In this document: piece after piece, positions 20,709-29,200 of the stretch
Numbering within the stretch: position 1 is the first letter of the stretch
Layout of the letters: every line of letters begins with the position of its first letter
Translations under genes and position numbers: made by a program
Source: Marinicella meishanensis
GTDB lineage: Bacteria > Pseudomonadota > Gammaproteobacteria > Xanthomonadales > Marinicellaceae
Length of the DNA stretch: 64,000 bases
Direction of reading: 5' to 3'
Assembly (NCBI RefSeq): GCF_019931145.1
Contig: NZ_JAIOUV010000006.1
Span: forward strand, 62,001 to 126,000
The notes under the pieces: model-generated
Told to the model about the DNA's origin: nothing
Databases searched by the model: none
The model's input: only the letters and a program-made list of their open reading frames with translations

Positions 20709-21805
20709 AAACTTTAAAAAACCTGATTATCTTGTTGAGTCTGTTCCATTATCTGTCGCCTGTATACTGTCAGGAAAACGAGGACAATGCCCAATTGGTC
20801 AGCATTGCCAGTGCCAAAACCGAACAAGTCCAGGCCAGTGCCTGGTTACCTGGCAATGTGGTCAGTCGTTTGGATTCGTCCATCGCGGCCCAACAATCCG
20901 GGCAGCTGTTGTCAATCATGGACATCGGCTCAGCGGTCACCAAAGACACCGTGATTGCCCGCCTGGATGACCAAGCCTTGCAGCTGGAATTGAGTCAACT
21001 GCAAGCGCAGCAACGGCAATTGCTGGCCAATGTGGAATACCTTCAAACCCAGCAACAGCGGATGGAGAAACTGGTACAAAATTACAGCACCTCAGTCAGT
21101 GAAATCGACCGCAATAAACGCGACTTACAGGTGGCCAAAGAGCAAATGGCTGCCATGGCCATTCAGATCAAACGGGTGCAGCTGAGCATTGACCAAACTG
21201 CCATCAAAGCCCCGTTCAGTGGCACCATCAACGAACACTTTGTCAGCCTCGGTGAATTGATCAATGTCGGCACGCCTTTGATGCAATTGGTCGACGGTGA
21301 GAATTTAGACATCACGGTGGCCACGCCATTGAATTTGTCACCCTACATCCAACAAGTCAAACAGGTGCAAGTGAAATGGGCCGATCAATTGGTCGAGTTA
21401 CCGGTCAGGACCTGGGGTACCGCCGGCAACCAACAGTCCCGCACCTTTGAATTGCGGGTGGATGCCAAAGGTTTGAATTTGTTTGCTGGCAGCGCCGTAC
21501 AAGTGGCCTTACCCAAAAGCAATCAACTGACCGGCATCACCGTGCCCCGTGATGGTTTGATTTTACGCGAAAATGAAAGCTATGTGTTTAAAGTGGATGA
21601 CCAGTTGGTGGCCCACAAAGTGCCGGTCAAAATTGGCTTGGGTGTTGCCGATTGGGTGGTGGTTGATGGCGACGTGATGGCCGGTGATGACATTGTGGTT
21701 CGCGGCGGTGAGCGATTGGCCGATGGTCAAGCCGTGCGCATCAACCCCAGCATGGCAGACACCAACCCAAGCGATGATGTTCAGGTGGTGGCCGACGCCG
21801 GGTAG
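20705..21805 (+). CDS. RND efflux periplasmic adaptor (membrane fusion protein)
   Basis: 366 residues with a signal peptide (about residues 1-23, YCQ). The adaptor architecture is clear: a lipoyl half (GNVVSRLDSSIAAQQSGQLL and the mate TAIKAPFSGTINEHFVSLGE), a coiled-coil hairpin between them rich in Gln and Leu (about residues 85-155), a beta-barrel and a membrane-proximal domain (ITVPRDGLILRENESYVF). GGAGAAGCCTT precedes the ATG. Made together with the permease from overlapping genes; note the permease-first order, the opposite of acrAB. It should link the permease to an outer-membrane channel. A perfect 11-bp hairpin lies 25 bases after the stop. Confidence 0.94.
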   Translation: MKTLKNLIILLSLFHYLSPVYCQENEDNAQLVSIASAKTEQVQASAWLPGNVVSRLDSSIAAQQSGQLLSIMDIGSAVTKDTVIARLDDQALQLELSQLQAQQRQLLANVEYLQTQQQRMEKLVQNYSTSVSEIDRNKRDLQVAKEQMAAMAIQIKRVQLSIDQTAIKAPFSGTINEHFVSLGELINVGTPLMQLVDGENLDITVATPLNLSPYIQQVKQVQVKWADQLVELPVRTWGTAGNQQSRTFELRVDAKGLNLFAGSAVQVALPKSNQLTGITVPRDGLILRENESYVFKVDDQLVAHKVPVKIGLGVADWVVVDGDVMAGDDIVVRGGERLADGQAVRINPSMADTNPSDDVQVVADAG

Positions 21806-21829
21806 GGGTTAGCATGAACCAGCTGCGTT

Positions 21830-21854
21830 CAACAGGGTCCATGGGACCCTGTTG
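21830..21854 (+). terminator. Hairpin after the RND operon
   Basis: CAACAGGGTCC and GGACCCTGTTG form a perfect 11-bp stem around a three-base loop just after the adaptor stop. No T-run follows, so termination may be partial. Confidence 0.6.
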
Positions 21855-21990
21855 TCGTTGGGGAAAAATGTCTCAGTTTTTGTCAGAATTTAAGCCGAGT
21901 GCGGTCTGCTTATTGTGGACGGAAAAAATGTGCACCATTTCACATTTGATTCACAGGGTTCAATAATAATGGAAGCATCAACTGGCGAAA

Positions 21991-22338
21991 TTGAAACTGA
22001 CAAACATGTACCCATTCAACAAGAAACAGCACCGTATTTCACAAGTGAAGATCTCAGCCGATCATGTGATTCGCTGTTACAAAGGGCGTTGTTTGATCGA
22101 GTCATATGACCACAAAATTGCCATTTGGCTGGATCACCAAGAGGTCAACCACTGTGGTGATTACATCGATTTCACCATCGACCATGACAAAGCCTATTTC
22201 GTCTCGGCTTTGAATCGCCTGTTGCGCGACAACGACTATCACATGAATGGCGGCCGCTTCACCGGCCAAAAATTGATGTCGGTGTTTGCCCCCAAACAAT
22301 TGGACGCCCTGGAACCACAAGCCCACAGTCTGCATTGA
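21991..22338 (+). CDS. Small hypothetical protein
   Basis: 115 residues from a TTG at 21991, or 110 from the ATG at 22006; neither has a convincing ribosome binding site, so the start is uncertain. Codon use and the mixed alpha/beta sequence (VIRCYKGRCLIESYDHKIAIWL, then DKAYFVSALNRLLRDNDYHMNG) look like a real, soluble protein. I do not recognise a family. No signal peptide or membrane segment. It ends 13 bases before the end of the convergent beta-helix gene. Confidence 0.6.
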   Translation: MKLTNMYPFNKKQHRISQVKISADHVIRCYKGRCLIESYDHKIAIWLDHQEVNHCGDYIDFTIDHDKAYFVSALNRLLRDNDYHMNGGRFTGQKLMSVFAPKQLDALEPQAHSLH

Positions 22339-22351
22339 GCAGCCAGCCCAT

Positions 22352-24037
22352 TCACTCGAAATCATCGGCGTAAATCAAATCAGCCAACAAGGGCCTGGGT
22401 CCGTAATGTGGGGTACCTTGACCCACTTCCAATGCGCCCAAGTCTGGTGCACTGCCCTGATGGATTTCATTGATGTTGGCCAAGTGTTGTCCGGCATTGA
22501 CTGCAGGACACGCGGGATCCAAAGTCAAGTGTTGTAAAACCATGGGCGCCGGGGGTGGGTTGGGGATGTTGAATTGATTGAAACAACTGAGGTGGTCTAT
22601 GTCCACGGCGTTCATTTCTTGACCGGTCATGGCTTGAAACGCCGGGATGTCGACCAATCTGATGTCGCCCCATTTGAAGGCATAGGGGTAGTTACCCCAA
22701 TCAAAACCATCATAATCCAAATCGGTTTTCCAATTGTTGCTGCCATCGCCACCGTTTTCCCACACATAACGGTCTTCGATGGAAATCCACAGGTTGTTGC
22801 GGGATTTGAAATTGCGCAACAAATCCGATCCTGAAGAAACCGGTCCATTCCAGGCCACCAACGTGTTGTGGGCCAGCAGCACCCGATCACTGCGGGAGCG
22901 CAACTTGAGGGCGTCTTCATTGGGCGCCGCCACTTGGTTGTACAGCACATACCAAGGCGCCCCATCCATCGGCTGAAAGCTGATGCCATTGTTGTGTACA
23001 TTGGAAATGCGGTTGCGCCAGATGCGCACATTGCTGTGACCGTAATCTCCCTCTATACCGTCGTCGGTGGTGTCGAGGATGTCATTGCCAAAGATGTCGA
23101 CATTGCGGTGTGGGTAGGAAATGCCATCGGCCACATCTGAGATCCGATTGTAAGCCACGGTATGGCCTGAGGTGTGTTGCAATTCAATGCCTTCACCGGC
23201 AAAGTCTGAACCGGCACTGATGTCCCGGTCACCGATGATGGTGTTGTCGGCAATGTACCAATCATCACCGCCGTCATTCAGAAAGATGCAATAGTGACAA
23301 TTTTCAAAATGGTTGCGGGTCAGCACGATGTTTTGTGGGGCCGGTGGTGACGTGCGTAAACCGTATTGGCCATTTTGTGCGTTGTAGATGAAATTCAATC
23401 CATGCAGCCAGATGTAATTGGCTTCAATTCGCACTTGGTTGAAAGTCACCGGTCCGTCACCGGCATCACGCCACAGGATGTGGTTGTCGATGGCGCCCGA
23501 GGCGGTGAAGTTGACCTGACCGCCGGTGCCATAGTCACCGGCATGCAACAAAAACGTGTCACCGGGCTGGGCCACGACCTGGGCTGCGGCCACGCCTTGA
23601 AATGGGTTGCCTGCGGTGCCGCTGCCACCGCCATTGCCGGGTATCACGTGATAAGTTTGGCCCAAGGTCGGAAAGGTCGGTATTTTTTGGGTGCGCACCA
23701 AGCGGGTTTGGGTGCTGTTGCCACCGTCCACATCAGATAAGGTCAAGCGCAGCTCATATTCGGTGTCAGGGACCAAAAACAAGACGCTGCCTGCCAGCAT
23801 GTCGTAGCCTTCAAAATCGACCCGAAACAAGGGCTGGGCATCGCGCCATAAGGCGTTGCCACTGACCCGGTATTCAACCAGGCAGGTGGCGTTGTGGTTG
23901 CCGTCGCCGCTGATGTTCCATTCCACCCCAATGGAGTGAATGGTGGCATACGTGGTCAAGGTGCCCGGCGTGGTTTGCGCCTGCAACCCCCACGAACTGA
24001 GCAACCAAGCAACCATTATTGAAATTTTGCTGTTCAT
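22352..24037 (-). CDS. Secreted right-handed parallel beta-helix protein ending in IYxxxFE
   Basis: 561 residues. Signal peptide MNSKISIMVAWLLSSWGLQA, an FN3-like domain to about residue 125, then beta-helix rungs (NIVLTRNHFENCHYCIFL, WYIADNTIIGD, VAYNRISDVADGISYPHRNVDIFGNDI, VRIWRNRISNVHNNGISF) typical of the pectate-lyase or NosD-like fold. It ends in ADLIYADDFE, the same kind of C-terminal motif as the FN3 protein at 13.5-14.9 kb. Such folds often bind or cleave polysaccharides, but no lyase catalytic residues can be assigned by eye. Single gene, divergent from the gene at 24.2 kb. Confidence 0.88.
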   Translation of the reverse strand: MNSKISIMVAWLLSSWGLQAQTTPGTLTTYATIHSIGVEWNISGDGNHNATCLVEYRVSGNALWRDAQPLFRVDFEGYDMLAGSVLFLVPDTEYELRLTLSDVDGGNSTQTRLVRTQKIPTFPTLGQTYHVIPGNGGGSGTAGNPFQGVAAAQVVAQPGDTFLLHAGDYGTGGQVNFTASGAIDNHILWRDAGDGPVTFNQVRIEANYIWLHGLNFIYNAQNGQYGLRTSPPAPQNIVLTRNHFENCHYCIFLNDGGDDWYIADNTIIGDRDISAGSDFAGEGIELQHTSGHTVAYNRISDVADGISYPHRNVDIFGNDILDTTDDGIEGDYGHSNVRIWRNRISNVHNNGISFQPMDGAPWYVLYNQVAAPNEDALKLRSRSDRVLLAHNTLVAWNGPVSSGSDLLRNFKSRNNLWISIEDRYVWENGGDGSNNWKTDLDYDGFDWGNYPYAFKWGDIRLVDIPAFQAMTGQEMNAVDIDHLSCFNQFNIPNPPPAPMVLQHLTLDPACPAVNAGQHLANINEIHQGSAPDLGALEVGQGTPHYGPRPLLADLIYADDFE

Positions 24038-24180
24038 GACCCCAGTATGCCTCAGATCCAGGCTTTGGGACTGTGATTCCGATCAATAATACAGAAGTTG
24101 TACCGAGTCAGTATCTGTGAATTTTGGCACATGATAGAATACATGAATGTGCTAAGGTAATGATTTTGAAAGGAACTCTC

Positions 24181-25335
24181 ATGAACATATTGAAATGTAT
24201 CCCCCTGATGTTGTTGTCCCTTCCACTCTGGTCTATGGAAACCTGTGATGCGGTGAATGAACAGGACGCCGCTGCTTATGTCGAAGACGAAGCGCTTGTC
24301 GAGGAATGGAACCATGCCCGTGAACTAACCGCAGCTGACTGCTGGTTCATTGAATTGTCTCAGCACCTGATGCAACATGAAGACAGCAACATCAAAATGC
24401 TGGGCGCTGGTCAAATGCATTTCCACAACGATGACACCATGTACAGCAATTTGGCAGAACCGTTGATATCCAAGCAAGAACTGTCAGCGGTGATTACTGA
24501 TTTGCTGCATGATCCCAATGCTTCGCTGGACAGTTTGCTGCTGGCCCAATATGTGTGTGACGATGCCGAACTGAGCTGTTCCCTCACCACCATCAATGAA
24601 GCCACGCAAATTCGACAACCGAACAACATGGTGGTTTATTTAAGCGACCTGGAAATGGCGGTGGCACAACAGGACCTTGAATGGGCCGGTGCCATCTTGC
24701 AACGCATGGGTCAAACCGATCAACACCGCATGTTTCATCCGTTGCCACTGCAGTTAACCGACGCCATTGAAACTTATCTGCGTTCGCAGCCGCTGTCTGA
24801 TCAAGCCCGGGACGTGTTGGTACAAAATTTTTCGCCAGAACCCGATGCGTCAATCGATGATTTGGCTCGCAATCATTTTCTGCTGCAAGCAGACATGATG
24901 AAATTCTTGTTCCTTCAGGCATATGCGCCCTTGTTTGAGGCCTGTGAATACTCACCCAAACGGGCGGATGTCTGTCTGACCATTGGGCAAATCATGATCG
25001 AAAACAGCGACAGCTCTTTGGCCAAGCTACTGGGTCATGGCTTACAATCCAAAGTCCACCAAATGTTGGGCGATGAGAAAGCCGAAGCCACCTCAAAAGC
25101 CAACAGCAAAGCCCTCAGTGATCGTCTACAATGTTTGGTGGCGAATCACCATTTGCTGAATGAAAGCATTTTTTACTCCGACGCATCAACCCACATCATG
25201 TTAAATGCCAACAGCGAATTTGAGCGTCTGGAGAAAATGGCGGTGCTGTATCATGACACCCTTCGAGAGCAAGGTGTGACCGACTTGGTTGATCCGGTCA
25301 GTTGTGAGTTGGCTTATGTCGAAAGAAAACCTTAA
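24181..25335 (+). CDS. Exported all-helical protein of unknown function (paralogue of the gene at 43.2 kb)
   Basis: 384 residues from the ATG at 24181, chosen because AAAGGAACTCTC precedes it and a signal peptide (MNILKCIPLMLLSLPLWSME) starts there; an in-frame ATG further upstream would bury the signal. The mature protein is acidic and predicted helical. The segment LFEACEYSPKRADVCLTIGQ matches LFDTCASVLYEESCLAFADT in the 43.2-kb protein, with the same cysteine spacing and a following GHGLQSKV/GYGIKLKI, so the two are paralogues. The next gene starts four bases after the stop. No family recognised; periplasmic location inferred. Confidence 0.82.
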   Translation: MNILKCIPLMLLSLPLWSMETCDAVNEQDAAAYVEDEALVEEWNHARELTAADCWFIELSQHLMQHEDSNIKMLGAGQMHFHNDDTMYSNLAEPLISKQELSAVITDLLHDPNASLDSLLLAQYVCDDAELSCSLTTINEATQIRQPNNMVVYLSDLEMAVAQQDLEWAGAILQRMGQTDQHRMFHPLPLQLTDAIETYLRSQPLSDQARDVLVQNFSPEPDASIDDLARNHFLLQADMMKFLFLQAYAPLFEACEYSPKRADVCLTIGQIMIENSDSSLAKLLGHGLQSKVHQMLGDEKAEATSKANSKALSDRLQCLVANHHLLNESIFYSDASTHIMLNANSEFERLEKMAVLYHDTLREQGVTDLVDPVSCELAYVERKP

Positions 25336-25339
25336 TCCT

Positions 25340-26236
25340 ATGCACATCAGATCCTTGTTTTTGATGTTTTTATTGGCTTCTACCCAAAGCCTGGCTCACC
25401 CCGGTTGGGGTCTTGAAGTCAGTGAAACCGGAACGGTGTATTTCACCGATTTGGTGCATGTGTGGCGCATTGATGCCGATGGCCAAAGCCGCATCCATGT
25501 GGCCAATGTCCACAGCCATGATTTGCAATTGACCACCGAGGGGCAGTTGTATGGCAGTCATGAGTGGTACGATGCCGCCAAACAACAATTTCGCCGCAGT
25601 TTTTGGCGGGCTGATGCGCAAGGCAAACAAACCACAATCAGTGCCGCTGACGCGGTGCGGGTCTTGGGGGTGCCTGTGGGCGATCGGTATTTGATGCCAC
25701 ATTCGGATTTGCACCAACAGTACACCGCCTTTGTGCATGAATCTGATGCCAACACATCAACAGAACTGTATCAACAGCCGATGGGGCAGGTCGATGCCCT
25801 TCTGCCCCAAGCCCAATGGGGCGTGTTTGCCGATTGGGTGGTGCAAGGTGGTGTCACATATATCAGCAGTGGCGGCCAAATCAGAAGTTTGGATCAACAA
25901 CTGCAAGTCAACACCGTGTTGGGAGCAGTGGATGGATTGCCCTACAGCGCCGATGCTTTTTCTGCCATCTTGGGCTTGGATGTGGGGACTGCCAAACAAC
26001 TTTATTTGGCCCATTATGAGGGCCGGGAATTCCTCACCTACGATGGACAAAAGCTGTCAGTCTTGGCCGAGTCGGACTGGTCTTGGTCTGCCACCGGCAT
26101 CAAGCAGCACCAAGGTCATGTGTACCTGATGGAATACAACCGTTGGCCTTGGAGTGATGCCGTGCAAGTCAGAATCATCAATCCCCAAGGCCAGATTCGC
26201 ATCCTCGGTCGGAACCAGGTCAGTGATGGTCAGTGA
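25340..26236 (+). CDS. Secreted beta-propeller-like protein
   Basis: 298 residues from the ATG at 25340, where a signal peptide starts (MHIRSLFLMFLLASTQSLA) and which lies four bases after the stop of the previous gene. The mature part begins HPGWGLEVSETGTVYFTDLVHVWRIDADG, an NHL- or SMP30-like opening, and has further strand-rich repeats. No catalytic residues can be assigned. There is no ribosome binding site of its own, so translation probably depends on coupling with the upstream helical protein. It converges with the large sensor gene. Confidence 0.82.
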   Translation: MHIRSLFLMFLLASTQSLAHPGWGLEVSETGTVYFTDLVHVWRIDADGQSRIHVANVHSHDLQLTTEGQLYGSHEWYDAAKQQFRRSFWRADAQGKQTTISAADAVRVLGVPVGDRYLMPHSDLHQQYTAFVHESDANTSTELYQQPMGQVDALLPQAQWGVFADWVVQGGVTYISSGGQIRSLDQQLQVNTVLGAVDGLPYSADAFSAILGLDVGTAKQLYLAHYEGREFLTYDGQKLSVLAESDWSWSATGIKQHQGHVYLMEYNRWPWSDAVQVRIINPQGQIRILGRNQVSDGQ

Positions 26237-26258
26237 ATCCATGACCAACTGTCTTTGA

Positions 26259-29200
26259 TCAACTGGATGAACCGGCATTCAGTTGGTTGATGCCTGGGTC
26301 ATTGATGATGCTGGTGATGGTTTGGCCACTGGTCAAAAACGCGGTGGCACCCCGGGCGTCATCGGGTTTGCTCAACAAAAAACCCTGGATTTCTTCGATT
26401 TGATAGGATTTCAACAACTCCAGTTGGCCCATGGTCTCAACCCCTTCAGCCACCACCTCAATGGATAAATTGTGCGCCAGGGTGATGATCGATTGCACCA
26501 TGCTGGCATCGTGGTGATCGGTTTCGATGTCTTGAATGAAGGTGCGATCAATCTTCAAGGCATGGATGGGGAACTGTTTCAGGTAGTTCAGCGATGAAAA
26601 ACCGGTGCCAAAATCGTCCAACGACAGTTTCACGCCCAGATCCCTCAGTTCATTGAGGGTTTTGATGGTGTATTGGAAATTGTCGATCAAAGTGCTTTCG
26701 GTGATTTCCAACTCCAGGGACTCGGCTTTCAAGTCATACTTCCGCAGTTTGTTGCTGATCAGCTTAACCAGGTTTTTATCCATGAATTGCACGGCGGAAA
26801 GGTTGATGGCGATGTGGATGTCGGTGTGGCCCTGTTGGTGCCACAGACTGAGTTGGCGACAAGCGCGATCCAGCACGAATTTACCGATGGAAGCAATCAA
26901 GCCGGTTTCTTCGGCAATCGGGATGAAGTCATCCGGCGGAATCAGGTCATTGTTTTCACTCTGCCATCGGATCAAGGCCTCAAAGCCAGCCAGGCGTCCG
27001 GATTTGACGTTGAATTTGGGTTGAAAATGCAGCACCAACTCTTTGTTTTTCAATGCTTTTCGCAAACGCATTTCCACATCCACCCGGTTCAACACGGCTT
27101 CATTCATGAACTCGGTGAAAAATTGGAAGTTGTTGCGACCAGATTCCTTGGCGTGGTACATGGCGGTGTCGGCTTGCATCAACAAAGTCTCGACATCGGT
27201 GTTATCCTGGTTGTATGTGGCGATGCCAATGCTGGGGGTGATGATCAACTCATGATTGGTCAATTGAAACGGTTTGCTCATTTTCTTCAACACCTTCTCG
27301 GCCACCCTGATCACATCGCTGATGCTGGCATAATCGATGATGCCAATGGTGAATTCATCCCCGCCAATGCGGGCCACCATGTCAGATTTGCGGACACACT
27401 GTTCCAATCGTTTGGCCGCCGCCACCAACAATTCATCACCGATGCTGTGACCCAGGCTGTCGTTGATGTTTTTGAAATGGTCCAGGTCCACAAACATCAC
27501 CGCCATGTGGCTGTCATTGTGTTGGGCCCGTTGTAGAAATTGCTGCAAACGGATCATCATCCATGAGCGATTGGGCAGGCCGGTCAGGGCGTCGTAGTTG
27601 GCCAATTGTTTCAATTCTTCTTCGGTGTTTTTGCGGTACGTGATGTCGGTCAGGGTGGCGATGTAATGGCTGGGTATTTTCTTTTCGTTGTAGATGCAAT
27701 TAACCCGCAAATCGACCGGAATTTGGTGGCCATCTGCGGTGTCCATCATCACTTCACCATGGTAAGAACCGCCTTTGAGCACCACATCAGCAATCATTTG
27801 AAACAGTTCGCTGGATGGCATGTCGGACGTCGATAAGGGGCCATTGCGCCACGGCATGTATTTGTTGAGCAGGCGCTCATCGAAACCGGTGATGGCAGTG
27901 AAGGCGGCATTGATCGAGATGATTTTGAAATCCGCATCCAGCACGATGGCCCCGTCCGAGCTGCTTTGAAAGGCAGAAGTGATCAACAAACTGCGCTCTT
28001 CGTTTTCTTTGATCGAACTGATGTTGCGGCTGATGCCGTTGATCACCCGGGGCAGACCGGCATCGTTTTTGGCCGTGACTTTGGCCCGATCTTGAAGCCA
28101 AACCCATTCACCCGATTTCTTTTGTTGCCGGTAAATGGCATCAAACTCGTCGGTTTTGCCTTCCAGGATGTCGTTGATTTTGCGCTGTAAGTTGTCCAAA
28201 TCATCCTCATGGATGTTCAGGGTGTTGTCGGCAAAAGAGCCGGAAAAAGACCGGGTTCTGTGGTCATCCAATTCGGCACTGTTCATGCGGGTGATGGTTT
28301 GCTGTTTGATGTCCCATTCCCACAACTCATCGCCACTGCCCCAGATGGCTTGTGACAATTGGGTCTCGCGATGGGCCAAGGCATACTGGGTCAGCAGCCG
28401 GGTCTGGTACAAGCGAAAAATGGTTAAGCCGATGCCCAGTATGGCCGTGGCATAGAGTAATTTGGCCCACCAAGTCAGCCAAGGTTTGGGCCGCACTTCA
28501 AACTGCAATGCCGCCAGTTCTTCTCCCCATTGCAGGCCGGCGTTGGTGGCCTTGACTTGTAATTGGTAATTGCCAGGCGCCAAATTGGTCAAGGTCAATT
28601 CATTGTTGTTGCGCAAATCAATCCACTGGTCATTCAATTCAGGTATGCGGTAGGCATAATGCAAATGGGCAGCATTGAGGTAATCCAAAGCGGCAAATTG
28701 AAAGGAAAAGATGCGATCAGAATGCGGAAAGGTGAATGCTTGCAGCCGATGGATCGGCTGTTCCAAAGTCAACAACTGGGTGTTTTGTTGGGGGATGGCC
28801 GGGGGATCTGGATTGAGTCGATTGGCGATGAAGGTACTGTCGCTGTTGATGCCGGTGAAATACAACGGCAAAGGCTGATTGTTGGGGTTGAGCTTGGACA
28901 AGTCAAATTCAATGGCGCCGCGGTTACTGCCCATGTACATCCGGCCATTGCTGGCAATGAATTGTGAGTTTTCATGAAACGCGATGTTGGGATCAAAGTA
29001 ACTGCTGCCATAGTTGGTGATTTTCTTGGAGTCATAATCCAAATGGTACAGGTTGCGTTTGCCAGTGAACCAGACCTCGTGTTCATTCACCACCAAAATC
29101 ACATGGATGCTGCGATCGCTGATGTTCGGGTGGTTTTGGTCAAATTGCAGCAGTTTCTCAATGGAGCCATCGGCATTGATCTGAATCAGGCTCAGCCCGC

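Noticed and set aside
26673-27536. Plus-strand frame of 287 codons
   Set aside because: Antisense to the GGDEF/EAL region of the large sensor, whose domain motifs are unambiguous.
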